DNA of 64,000 nucleotides from an uncultured Christensenella sp. (GTDB taxonomy: Bacteria; Bacillota; Clostridia; Christensenellales; UBA1242). This document shows, piece after piece, positions 36,502 through 45,772 of the stretch. Under the pieces are notes generated by a model. It saw nothing but the letters and a program-made list of their open reading frames with translations, was not told where the DNA came from and searched no databases. The stretch spans positions 13,483-77,482 of the forward strand of contig CAJLLK010000001.1 of NCBI GenBank assembly GCA_905207515.1, read 5' to 3'. Every line of letters starts with the position of its first letter. Positions within the stretch are counted from its first letter, which is position 1. Position numbers and translations under genes: made by a program.

Positions 36502-37752
36502 TTAAATCACCAAATTTGCACTGCACATGACAAGCCCTGTCAGCACGAGATACATAAACGAAACCGCCACCAGAAGTGCCACAAGCATCGACAAACTTTT
36601 TGACATGTCACTGATGAAGTTGGCAATTTTTTTGTCACCGATTGGTTCAATCAAACCCGCCATAAATTTTAAAAGCAACACAAACACGACCAAATTTATC
36701 ACAGGAGAAAGGACAGTGGAAAGAAGAAGAAAAAGCCCCACACCGCCAACGGCATTTTTGATGAGCATGCTGCTTGCCATGATGATGGAAAGCCCATCAG
36801 AAACATAGCCGCCCACAATCGGGATATAACTTTTTATGGCATATTTGGCGGTTCTGATTGAAAGTCCGTCAAAAGCTCCAGCCATGATGCCTTGAATGCT
36901 GAAAAAGCCCAAAAAAATTGTGAAACATAGCCCGATTGTCCATTTGAAAGTGCCTTGCAAAAACGAAACAAACTTGTCGAGCTTGACATTGTTTGAAAGA
37001 TTTCCAACGAGAGAAAAAACAATGGAAAAGATGAACAGCGGAAGCAAAATATAAGTGATGAGCGAAACAATCAAGTTGCTCAAAAGTGCAATGGCTGGCT
37101 GATAAATTGAAACGGAAACGGTTCCGCCTATTGCCGTGAGAAGTGTGAGCAGAATCGGAAAAATTTGGTCAAACAAATTTTTTATTGTTGTCAGAGTGGT
37201 TGAGGTTGTGCTTATGATTTGCACCAGCGTTGTGCCAAGAAAAATTATGACGACGCCGTAAGTGACAAAGTGAATGATGTTTCCCACCGATTTTCCGTTT
37301 GTGGCAGGCTTGAGATTTGAAATCATTCCGCCCAAAATGGCTATGGAAATGATGCTTGCCATGATGGGTAGAAAGTTTTTCAGACCTTTCCAAAAAATGG
37401 ACGTCACCGCCGAGAAGAAACTTTCAGAGCTGTCAGCATATTCTCCAGAAATGACGCTGTTGACCTTATCTAAAAACGAACCCGACGAAAACAACTCTTT
37501 GGCATCTTCAGAAATTCCGCTCAAAATGTTTTCAATTGAGCTGAAATCAAGATTGGAAAGTTGTTTGTCGACTTCTTCTGTAAGTTGCTCTTCAAGTTCT
37601 TGTGCTTCTTCGCTTTCGGCATAAGCAACATCTGGAAAAAATTGAAAACCACGCGTTATATCAAATTTGCCATAAAAACAAGAGACAAAAATAAACAAAA
37701 TCAAAAGATAGACGCTCAGTTTGGGCTTTTTGAGCTTTTTAAACTTTTTCAT
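36502..37752 (-). CDS. spoIIIAE: SpoIIIAE, polytopic sporulation protein
   Basis: A 416-residue protein with an N-terminal hydrophobic signal (about 12-28), an acidic extracytoplasmic segment and about seven or eight membrane helices (about 105-415). AFDGLSIRTAKYAIKSYIP and GGYVSDGLSIIMASSMLIKN fit SpoIIIAE. It is thought to be a membrane component of the SpoIIIA-SpoIIQ complex. Its start overlaps the spoIIIAD stop by 4 nt. Confidence 0.95.
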   Translation of the reverse strand: MKKFKKLKKPKLSVYLLILFIFVSCFYGKFDITRGFQFFPDVAYAESEEAQELEEQLTEEVDKQLSNLDFSSIENILSGISEDAKELFSSGSFLDKVNSVISGEYADSSESFFSAVTSIFWKGLKNFLPIMASIISIAILGGMISNLKPATNGKSVGNIIHFVTYGVVIIFLGTTLVQIISTTSTTLTTIKNLFDQIFPILLTLLTAIGGTVSVSIYQPAIALLSNLIVSLITYILLPLFIFSIVFSLVGNLSNNVKLDKFVSFLQGTFKWTIGLCFTIFLGFFSIQGIMAGAFDGLSIRTAKYAIKSYIPIVGGYVSDGLSIIMASSMLIKNAVGGVGLFLLLSTVLSPVINLVVFVLLLKFMAGLIEPIGDKKIANFISDMSKSLSMLVALLVAVSFMYLVLTGLVMCSANLVI

Positions 37753-38141
37753 TGCGGCAGAAGCTCCATGACAATGTCAAGAATGCTGGTCACAATCGGA
37801 AGTGCCATAACCAAAATGATGATTTTTCCGCCCAACAGGACTTTGTCGCCCAAACTTGAATTTCCTGTGTCGTTGCAGATGCTGGCAGTGAACTCTGTCA
37901 GATAACCTATTCCAATAATTTTAAAAATGACTGAATAAAGCGAGCCGTTCACGCCCGAAACTTGAAAGATGTTGTTGAAGATGTCAAAAATGTTTGTTAG
38001 ATATGACAACATGTAAAAAATGATGATAATTCCGCCCACTATGGAAATGAAAATTGCAAAGTCGGGTCGGATAGGTTTGACTATCATACAGGCAATGCAA
38101 GTGATAAGTGCTATGCTGATGATTTTATAAAGCGTATCCAT
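37749..38141 (-). CDS. spoIIIAD: SpoIIIAD, sporulation membrane protein
   Basis: A 130-residue protein with four hydrophobic segments. VKPIRPDFAIFISIVGGIIII and FTASICNDTGNSSLGDKVLLGGK in parts match the family. ATG 38141 has GGAG 6 nt upstream; a TTG two codons earlier is rejected. It lies 18 nt after spoIIIAC. Confidence 0.93.
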   Translation of the reverse strand: MDTLYKIISIALITCIACMIVKPIRPDFAIFISIVGGIIIIFYMLSYLTNIFDIFNNIFQVSGVNGSLYSVIFKIIGIGYLTEFTASICNDTGNSSLGDKVLLGGKIIILVMALPIVTSILDIVMELLPQ

Positions 38142-38159
38142 AGCCAACTCCTTTTTACG

Positions 38160-38354
38160 CTAAAAATTGAAGATTGTTCTGATTGTGGAAAAAAGTTCAC
38201 TTATCATGCCAAGCACCATAAAAAGCACAATCACCACACCTGCCAGTGTTGCCAAAGTGGAAATGTCGTCCTTGCCGCTGTTTTTCAAAATCTGACCAAT
38301 CACAGCCGTCAAAATTCCGATGGCGGCAATTTTGAAAATGATATCAACATCCAT
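38160..38354 (-). CDS. spoIIIAC: SpoIIIAC, small sporulation membrane protein
   Basis: A 64-residue protein with two membrane helices, starting MDVDIIFKIAAIGILTAVI with GKDDISTLATLAGVV, highly typical of SpoIIIAC. SD AAAGGAG. Confidence 0.95.
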   Translation of the reverse strand: MDVDIIFKIAAIGILTAVIGQILKNSGKDDISTLATLAGVVIVLFMVLGMISELFSTIRTIFNF

Positions 38355-38366
38355 AGCACGCTCCTT

Positions 38367-38861
38367 TTAAAACATGATAACTGCCCAAAACAGCCCAGCA
38401 ACCACTCCCAGTTTCCAAGACAGTGCGCCATATTTTTTTTGTTCGGTGTCGCACTTTGTTTTAAACTCGTTGAAGCGCGCGATAAAACTTTGAATTTCTT
38501 TTGTTTGATTTTCCACGTCACTTCTCCCCAAAGTTTTGAAGAAAAGCAAAATAAAATCTTTTTCTTCTGCTTTCAAAATATCCGCTTTTTTGAAAAGTGT
38601 TTCGTTTGAAAGTTCGCATTTCTTGTCTAAAAACTCAATAAAATTTGCGTCAATGCCGAGCAGATTTTTTTTGTTTGAAGCGTCAAAATTTTCCAAAAGA
38701 ACTTTCAATCTTTCTCGTGAGAAATTTATCTCAAGCGCGAGCTTGTCTGCAAGAGCAATCAGACTTTCAAAAAAACGCTTTCGTCTGGTGTATTTGTTTG
38801 AAAACAGAATTCCTACAAATACGCAAAGGCAAAAAACAACAACAATCAAAACATATTTCAT
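38367..38861 (-). CDS. spoIIIAB: SpoIIIAB, sporulation membrane protein
   Basis: A 164-residue protein with an N-terminal helix (about 3-20), a helical soluble part and a C-terminal hydrophobic segment (about 146-164). SLIALADKLALEINFSRE and ILLFFKTLGRSDVENQ match the family, which resembles GspF-like secretion proteins. It follows spoIIIAA by 9 nt. Confidence 0.92.
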   Translation of the reverse strand: MKYVLIVVVFCLCVFVGILFSNKYTRRKRFFESLIALADKLALEINFSRERLKVLLENFDASNKKNLLGIDANFIEFLDKKCELSNETLFKKADILKAEEKDFILLFFKTLGRSDVENQTKEIQSFIARFNEFKTKCDTEQKKYGALSWKLGVVAGLFWAVIMF

Positions 38862-38870
38862 AAAAACTCC

Positions 38871-39767
38871 TTATCTAAAAATTCTGGAAAAGTTTTCGTC
38901 ATAAATCCCTTCAAAAGTTCCAGGACCGTTTCGCTTTGAAAGCAAAACAAAACGTTTAAAAATTTTTTCTTTCAAAGTCTTCTCAAAAAGTGGCTTTTTG
39001 CAGAAAGTTTCCATGCTTTCGGCATGAGTGGAAGCAAGAAGTTTGACGCCGCAAGAGCAGGCATATCTGAGCGCTTCAACATCTTCTTCTTGCCCGACTT
39101 CATCCGTCACAATGATGTCTGGCGAAAGCGACCGAATGCCGTTTTCAAACCCCATTTTTTTGGAAGAAAAAGCGATTTTGTCTGTAAAATTTGAATTTAT
39201 TCCGCAATCAAGTTCGCCACGTTCATCCAAAAGCAAAATGTTGTAAGTCAAATTTCTTTGCGAAAGCTGAGAGACAAAATCTCGCAAGAAAGTCGTTTTT
39301 CCACAGCCTGGCGGCGAAATGACAAGTGTGTTTTCGACCCCGTTTTCTGTGACGATAAACGGAAAAGCGGTCAAAGAGCAATTTTTGACCACGTGCGGCA
39401 CACGAATGTTGCAGCTGCAAAAGTTTGTCATGGTTTTGACATGACCGTTTTCTTCAATCAAGTTTCCGCCAATGCCGATGCGCACGGCTTCATCTGTGAC
39501 AATAAAGCCCTTTTTGATTTGTTCGTTCACAGAATAAATCGAACATTCGCTCGCCCTAAAAATGACATCTTCAATGACGATTTTGCTGGCATAAAGCGCA
39601 TTGTGAATGTCTCTTGTCACGCCGTTTTCAGAAAGAAAATAAATTTTTCCGCTCACGTTGACAACAATCGGCTTTTCGGCGCGCAGTCGAATTTCGTTGA
39701 CCGCTTTCATGTTGACTTTTTCAGAAATAATTTTATAAATTTTGTCAGGCAGAATTTTTTCCAACAT
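38871..39767 (-). CDS. spoIIIAA: SpoIIIAA, ATPase of the sporulation channel
   Basis: A 298-residue secretion-type ATPase. It has VNEIRLRAEKPIVV near the N-terminus, Walker A in ISPPGCGKTTFLRDF and Walker B-like DIIVTDEVGQEED. It is a mother-cell cytoplasmic protein expected to power the SpoIIIA channel. First gene of the complete eight-gene operon, behind a SigE-like promoter and SD AAGGAG. Confidence 0.96.
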   Translation of the reverse strand: MLEKILPDKIYKIISEKVNMKAVNEIRLRAEKPIVVNVSGKIYFLSENGVTRDIHNALYASKIVIEDVIFRASECSIYSVNEQIKKGFIVTDEAVRIGIGGNLIEENGHVKTMTNFCSCNIRVPHVVKNCSLTAFPFIVTENGVENTLVISPPGCGKTTFLRDFVSQLSQRNLTYNILLLDERGELDCGINSNFTDKIAFSSKKMGFENGIRSLSPDIIVTDEVGQEEDVEALRYACSCGVKLLASTHAESMETFCKKPLFEKTLKEKIFKRFVLLSKRNGPGTFEGIYDENFSRIFR

Positions 39768-39786
39768 AAAAATTTCTCCTTAACGC

Positions 39787-39817
39787 ATTTTATGAACATC
39801 AAAATTTTGAAAAATGC
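39787..39817 (-). promoter_or_regulatory. Candidate SigE-type promoter of the spoIIIA operon
   Basis: GCATTTT (39811-39817), 16 nt, CATAAAAT (39787-39794). Compared with the Bacillus SigE pattern (KMATATT and CATACAHT), 6 of 7 and 7 of 8 positions agree. No vegetative promoter is seen here. The SD of spoIIIAA follows at 39775-39781. Confidence 0.5.
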
Positions 39818-39880
39818 AACAAAAAAACTTTTCTTGACAGATTTTGTCGAGAGAAAGTTTTGAAGAAACGGTTTATTTTC

Positions 39881-39909
39881 TTGACATCTTTTGCTTTTGG
39901 GTTTATAAT
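39881..39909 (+). promoter_or_regulatory. Promoter of the SRP RNA gene
   Basis: TTGACA (39881-39886), 17 nt, TATAAT (39904-39909): a perfect consensus, as expected for a strongly expressed stable RNA. Confidence 0.9.
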
Positions 39910-39916
39910 ATTAAAA

Positions 39917-40183
39917 CTGGGCTAGATGGGGAGTTAGCGGTGCCCTGTAACCTGCAATCCGCTACAGCAGGGTTGAACGTTTGCCTAGGTGCAGTTTGGT
40001 TGAAGATGTGCACAAGGTTTTGATGTTGAAATCAAGGTCTTATGCAACCAGCTCCTTCGAACCATGTCAGGTCCTGACGGAAGCATCATTAAGAAGATCA
40101 GTTGATGTGCCATGAGGAAGCTTTGATGGAGTTGAAATTTTGTGAGGCAGTCAGTCAAATTGCAACAAAGCATTCGCCCAGCA
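39917..40183 (+). ncRNA. ffs: Signal recognition particle RNA, large type with Alu domain
   Basis: The 5' part GCCCTGTAACCTGCAATCCG and GCTACAGCAGGGTTGAACG form the Alu domain found in Firmicutes scRNA. The 3' part contains the Ffh-binding hairpin with CCATGTCAGGTCCTGACGG and AAGCATCATTAAG. CTGGGC at the 5' end (39917-39922) pairs with GCCCAG (40176-40181), closing the molecule. It works with Ffh, also encoded in this window. It lies on the strand opposite its neighbours. Ends are within a few bases. Confidence 0.95.
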
Positions 40184-40185
40184 TG

Positions 40186-40216
40186 AAAAAAGCAAGGTCA
40201 ATGTCCTTGCTTTTTT
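40186..40216 (+). terminator. Terminator of the SRP RNA
   Basis: AAAAAGCAAGG and CCTTGCTTTTTT around a 7-nt loop. The same stem sequence ends the Rho-like gene at 52323. Confidence 0.9.
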
Positions 40217-40228
40217 GTTTTTTTGAAA

Positions 40229-40408
40229 TTATTTGCTTTGTTGTGGTTTCTTTTGGTCTTTGACCATTTCTTTCATGTTTTCCACTTCTTTTTTGACAGC
40301 TTTTTCGCCTTTGTTGACGAGCTTTTTTGCGTCTTCGCAGTGTTTATAAAGAAGTGCACCTGCCACAAGACCAGCACCAAAACCTACAACCATCCAAATT
40401 TCTTTCAT
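40229..40408 (-). CDS. YtxH-like small membrane protein
   Basis: A 59-residue protein with one N-terminal membrane helix (about 3-22, VGFGAGLVAGALLY) and a Lys/Glu-rich amphipathic tail. This is the layout of YtxH-domain proteins, whose function is not well known. ATG 40408 is chosen because AGGAGG lies 6 nt upstream; an ATG at 40414 abuts the SD. It is the last gene after the gap cluster. Confidence 0.65.
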   Translation of the reverse strand: MKEIWMVVGFGAGLVAGALLYKHCEDAKKLVNKGEKAVKKEVENMKEMVKDQKKPQQSK

Positions 40409-40467
40409 TTGCATCCTCCTATTGTTAGGGTTTGCAAAAACGCGAAAAATATACCTTTTTGTCAGGT

Positions 40468-41412
40468 TTAATAAGAAAATCTGCCAAACATTGAAACAAT
40501 TCTGTTGTATTCAACTTGTTCGTTTGCTTTGATGATCAAAGGTTCTTCAAAAATGTTTTTGGAAGTGTCGCAAATCGAACACAACGCTCTCGGATTGGAA
40601 AGATTTATATAATTTATGACATTGACAAAAGTTTTGAAAACATCTTTCTCGTCAAACAACAATTTTGGACAATTATAGACCAAACTTTCCACCAAAATTT
40701 GATTTGGCACTTTGTTGTAGGCCTTTGAATATATGGCGTTTATAAGTTTTATCATTTCCACAACCATCGAGCCACAACTGCCGATTTTTTCGTTTAAATT
40801 TGCATATCTGCTGCCAAAATCAACGTCAAAAAATTTGTTTTTGTTTTCGTTATACATCTTAAAATGCTTTGTTTTTGAGTTGTAAGCACAGATATAAATT
40901 TTTATCTTGACATTTGTGCCAAAATCGTCCTTTCCGACAATGGAAATGTGGTCGAGATATTCGTAGACTATGGAAGTTGAAGACAAATAATTTGCCATGA
41001 ATTTGACAAGGTCATGTTTGAAGTCGCTGAACTTATATTTTTCAGCAGGCTCATGTGACACGTCCACTTTGTTTTTCTTATATTTCTTTTTGCCAAGCCT
41101 AAACGAAGCTCTAAATTCTCGCCAAAAGATTTTCCAGAGATTTTTTTTGCTCTGCGAGTTATATTCAATTTGCGGATTTTCCACGCCTAAAAAATAGGTA
41201 AATTCTGAAAGTTGTGTAAAAATGCCCAAATAACTTTCGTTTACAGGCAGAAAACAGCATTTTTTCGGCTTTATAAACGGCGATTTTAAAGAAATGTCAC
41301 CCACCGCTTTGGAAACCAGTTCCTGCACAAAACTGTTGACATTTTCACAAAATTCTATGTTGTCGCTTTCGCTCAAGCTTTCAATCAAATCTCGGTTTAA
41401 TTGAGTTTTCAT
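40468..41412 (-). CDS. Unknown protein, possibly a degenerate OAS/CD-NTase-like nucleotidyltransferase fold
   Basis: A 314-residue soluble protein with no clear family. The C-terminal half (MVVEMIKLINAIYSKAYNKV, then PNQILVESLVYNCPKLLF) has the pattern of the helical half of OAS-like nucleotidyltransferases (K..R..., ..IE.LVYN.P). The catalytic Gly-Ser and DxD motifs expected near the N-terminus are not visible. Inference only. ATG 41412 has SD AAGGATG. It starts 8 nt after gap in the same operon. Confidence 0.35.
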   Translation of the reverse strand: MKTQLNRDLIESLSESDNIEFCENVNSFVQELVSKAVGDISLKSPFIKPKKCCFLPVNESYLGIFTQLSEFTYFLGVENPQIEYNSQSKKNLWKIFWREFRASFRLGKKKYKKNKVDVSHEPAEKYKFSDFKHDLVKFMANYLSSTSIVYEYLDHISIVGKDDFGTNVKIKIYICAYNSKTKHFKMYNENKNKFFDVDFGSRYANLNEKIGSCGSMVVEMIKLINAIYSKAYNKVPNQILVESLVYNCPKLLFDEKDVFKTFVNVINYINLSNPRALCSICDTSKNIFEEPLIIKANEQVEYNRIVSMFGRFSY

Positions 41413-41420
41413 CGTCATCC

Positions 41421-43203
<1,783 letters not shown>

Positions 43204-43207
<4 letters not shown>

Positions 43208-43647
43208 TTGTTCTCCTTAAGCCCTTCTGAAATTTTTTTCAATCTTCTGGCATGACGACCACCTTCAAAACTTGTTGTCAAAAACACTTTGACGATGCTT
43301 ATGGCTTTTCTCTTTTTCAAAAAACTGCCCGGAAGACACAAAACATTTGCGTCGTTGTCTTTTCTTGCAAGCGACGCCATTGTTGGATTGAAACACAGTG
43401 CCGCCCTGATTTTTGGATTTCTGTTTGCGGCAATGCTCATGCCAATTCCCGAGCCGCAAATAAAAATGCCGACATTGTTTTTGTTTTCAAGCACTTTGTC
43501 AACGCCAAGTTTGGCAAAGTCTGGATAATCGACTGGTTCTTTGCTGTAAGTGCCCACATCAATTGTGATGATGTTTTCTTGATTGAAGAAAGTTTTGAGT
43601 TCTTCTTTTAAAGGATAACCGCGATGGTCACTTGCCATGATAATCAT
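43204..43647 (-). CDS. rpiB: Ribose-5-phosphate isomerase B
   Basis: A 147-residue RpiB/LacAB-type isomerase that interconverts ribose-5-P and ribulose-5-P. IIMASDHRGYPLKEELK and the active-site Cys loop GIFICGSGIGMSIAANRNP are present, as is the phosphate-binding tail GRHARRL. Overlaps both neighbours by 4 nt. Confidence 0.95.
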
Positions 43648-44075
43648 AAACCACTCCTTAAGTTTTTGATTTTGTTTAAAAGCACTTCAACGTTCTGTTC
43701 AAGTTGTTTTGCGCACGACAGATAGGTGTTTAAATCTCTGCCGTAAGGGTCAAGAACTTCGCCCGCAAGCTCACTGAAACTGATAACTTTTTTCGAATTT
43801 ATAAATCGTTTGTGTTCGTTTGTCACAGCGACGTAGATTGTGTTTGGTTGAATTTTTTTCAGTTTGACACTCTTTCTCTTTCTGCCGTCATAGCCCAAAG
43901 TTTTAAGCGCCAAACATGCGTTTTCTGTGATGTTTTCTCCAGTTGCATAGATGCCCGCTGACGAAAATTTGACATCTTTCAATTTTTTTTCTTTAGCCAT
44001 TTTCTTTGCAATTCTCTCAGCCATAACCGACCGACAAGTGTTGCCTGTGCACACGAAACAAATCTCTATCATCAT
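43644..44075 (-). CDS. Low-molecular-weight protein-tyrosine phosphatase
   Basis: A 143-residue LMW-PTP. The P-loop CFVCTGNTCRSVMAE follows the C-x5-R-S pattern and DPYG supplies the general-acid Asp. Such enzymes dephosphorylate protein tyrosine or arginine (YwlE type); the Thr after the P-loop Cys favours the YwlE arginine phosphatase group. YwlE next to RpiB (YwlF) is also the B. subtilis order. First gene of the cluster. Confidence 0.9.
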   Translation of the reverse strand: MMIEICFVCTGNTCRSVMAERIAKKMAKEKKLKDVKFSSAGIYATGENITENACLALKTLGYDGRKRKSVKLKKIQPNTIYVAVTNEHKRFINSKKVISFSELAGEVLDPYGRDLNTYLSCAKQLEQNVEVLLNKIKNLRSGL

Positions 44076-44087
44076 TCACCTGATTTA

Positions 44088-44115
44088 AGTATAACCTAAT
44101 TGAAAAAAAATTCAA
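44088..44115 (-). promoter_or_regulatory. Promoter of the phosphatase-rpiB-gap operon
   Basis: TTGAAT (44110-44115), 16 nt, TATACT (44088-44093), about 12 nt before the ATG at 44075. Confidence 0.55.
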
Positions 44116-44134
44116 AACAAATTGCTTTTATTTT

Positions 44135-44159
44135 TAAAAAAAGAGCCTAAAAAAGCTCT
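44135..44159 (-). terminator. Terminator of rsfS
   Basis: AGAGC and GCTCT on the minus strand around an 8-nt loop, followed by seven T. Confidence 0.75.
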
Positions 44160-44173
44160 GAAGAATTAAAATT

Positions 44174-44485
44174 TTAAACTACCACCTTTTTTGGTTTGTA
44201 AAGTTTGTCTAAATTATATTTTTCTCGAATTTTTGGCAAGAAGATGTGAAGAGTGAGATGGGCAAAGTCGAAAACAATCCATTCGCCCTTGAAATAGCCT
44301 TCGATTTTCTCGTCATAACCATATTTTTCTGCAATGATATCAGCCATCTTTTTGCTGTCAACAATTTTGTTGGACGTAGATAAAACCACAAACCTTTCGT
44401 CGTCTCCAGCGCCAAGTTTGTAAACAGAAACATTTTTCATTTTGTTGTCTTGCAACAATTTGACAAGCTCTTTGATGTCTATCAT
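44174..44485 (-). CDS. rsfS: Ribosome silencing factor RsfS
   Basis: A 103-residue RsfS, which binds L14 and blocks subunit joining when nutrients are scarce. WIVFDFAHLTLHIFLPKIREKYNLDKLY is the family's hallmark segment (residues about 69-95). The usual neighbour nadD is absent; the gene is alone, with its own consensus promoter, whose -10 ends 6 nt before the ATG. No SD is present, so the mRNA is probably leaderless. Confidence 0.93.
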   Translation of the reverse strand: MIDIKELVKLLQDNKMKNVSVYKLGAGDDERFVVLSTSNKIVDSKKMADIIAEKYGYDEKIEGYFKGEWIVFDFAHLTLHIFLPKIREKYNLDKLYKPKKVVV

Positions 44486-44491
44486 GTTTAA

Positions 44492-44520
44492 ATTTTATCA
44501 ACAGCAAAAAAATTTGTCAA
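44492..44520 (-). promoter_or_regulatory. Promoter of rsfS (leaderless)
   Basis: TTGACA (44515-44520), 17 nt, TAAAAT (44492-44497), then 6 nt to the ATG at 44485. This is the clearest of the leaderless promoters in the window. Confidence 0.8.
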
Positions 44521-44593
44521 GAAAACTCAAAGTTTTTCACAAAAGATTTGTCTAAATTTGAATAAACGCTTTTTTTCTGTCAAAAATCAGTGC

Positions 44594-45406
44594 ATGAGAA
44601 GATTAAACCTTATCTTTCAAGAGATTTTGAAGTTTGTTTTGATATATCTTTTTTTGTTCATTTGGATAAGATATTTTGTTCGAAACCTTCTTCTTGCCGT
44701 TTTGATTTCACTTTTTTCAAGCCTGGCAATTTATCTTGTTTTGTTGTTGTTTAACAGAAAAAAGAAAACTCAATCAGGGCTGAAATTAAAAGAAAAAGAA
44801 GATGCAGAAAACATGTTTCTTTCGCTCGCCTGCCAAAACAATCCAATGGATTTTTTTGTTAAACTCTCTTCAAAAAAACACAAATCAATCGAAAAACACA
44901 AAACATATTTGACAATAAATCACGAAAAAGAAAAGGTCAAAACACTGCTTTATTTTGACAACTCTTTTGAAGGGCTGAATGTGGCAAGATTTATGGAAAT
45001 TTACAACAAAGTCAAAAAAGAAAAAGCCAGCAAAATTGTCATAGTTTGCAAAACAATTTCTGACAAACAACTTTTTGCTTTCAGCCTGAATTTCAAAGAA
45101 AAATTTTTATTTTTAGACGAATATGAAAGCTACCAAAAGCTCTACAAGTTTTATGACTGCTTTCCTGAGATCACAAACAGCTATAAAAAAGAAAAAAAGT
45201 TGGTTTTCAAAGATTTTTTGGCGTATTCTTTCAACAAAAAAAGAACAAAAGGCTATCTTTTTTCAGCTTTTATTCTTGTGTTAAGCAGTTTGTTTGTCAG
45301 AGCAACAATTTATTATTGCATTGTGGCGTCACTTTTGGTTGTTTTTGCACTCGTTTCGCAGTTCAACCCCTATTTTAACGTCAAAAACGACACAGAAATT
45401 TTGTGA
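44594..45406 (+). CDS. Unknown membrane protein with a soluble middle domain
   Basis: A 270-residue protein that I do not recognise. Two N-terminal membrane helices, a Lys-rich soluble domain of about 150 residues (LLYFDNSFEGLNVARFMEIY, KIVIVCKTISDKQLFAF) and two C-terminal helices. The alternating strands and helices could be a Rossmann-like or nuclease-like fold. The start is uncertain: ATG 44594 or TTG 44558, neither with an SD. It is divergent from rsfS and ends against yhbY. Confidence 0.6.
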   Translation: MRRLNLIFQEILKFVLIYLFLFIWIRYFVRNLLLAVLISLFSSLAIYLVLLLFNRKKKTQSGLKLKEKEDAENMFLSLACQNNPMDFFVKLSSKKHKSIEKHKTYLTINHEKEKVKTLLYFDNSFEGLNVARFMEIYNKVKKEKASKIVIVCKTISDKQLFAFSLNFKEKFLFLDEYESYQKLYKFYDCFPEITNSYKKEKKLVFKDFLAYSFNKKRTKGYLFSAFILVLSSLFVRATIYYCIVASLLVVFALVSQFNPYFNVKNDTEIL

Positions 45407-45703
45407 CTAAGGCAGCTCGATGTGTTTAAAATCTTTTCTGGTCGACTTTTTATATAAAATCATGATGTTTCCAATCACTTGAACGACTTCAGCTTGAAAT
45501 TTTTCAGCAATCAGATTTGCCATTTCTTTAGCTTCCATGTCACAATTTTTCAAAACCTTGATTTTGACAAGTTCTCTTGCTTCCAAAAGAAGATTGACGC
45601 CTGTCAAAACGTTTTCTGAAATTCCATCCTTACCGATTTGCATAACCGGGTCAAGCGCATTGCCAAGACCGCGCAAATATGCCCTTTGTTTTGTTGTTAT
45701 CAT
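45407..45703 (-). CDS. yhbY: YhbY-family RNA-binding protein (CRM domain)
   Basis: A 98-residue CRM-domain protein that binds pre-50S ribosomes. TTKQRAYLRGLGNALDPVMQIGKDG is the family start and VIGNIMILYKKS the end. SD AAAGGAG. It is downstream of obg, separated by a palindromic repeat. Confidence 0.93.
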   Translation of the reverse strand: MITTKQRAYLRGLGNALDPVMQIGKDGISENVLTGVNLLLEARELVKIKVLKNCDMEAKEMANLIAEKFQAEVVQVIGNIMILYKKSTRKDFKHIELP

Positions 45704-45723
45704 AGCTCTCCTTTATCAACATT

Positions 45724-45763
45724 TTGTGTATTATGCTTGCATACCACCTTGCATAACACACAA
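45724..45763. repeat. Palindromic GCATAAYAC repeat between obg and yhbY
   Basis: TTGTGTATTATGC (45724-45736) and GCATAACACACAA (45751-45763) are inverted (12 of 13 match). The loop holds a third partial copy (TTGCATACCACC). GATATAGTGTTATTCA follows and includes the obg stop codon. The hairpin ends 10 nt before the yhbY SD. Confidence 0.8.
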
Positions 45764-45772
45764 GATATAGTG

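Noticed and set aside
39917..40183. Minus-strand frame across the SRP RNA (62 codons at 39985-40173)
   Set aside because: It is opposite a clearly structured RNA with promoter and terminator; no protein features.
40468..41412. A CBASS-type antiphage system
   Set aside because: Even if the fold is OAS-like, no effector, CD-NTase active site or ubiquitin-like genes are nearby; the neighbours are gap and rpiB.
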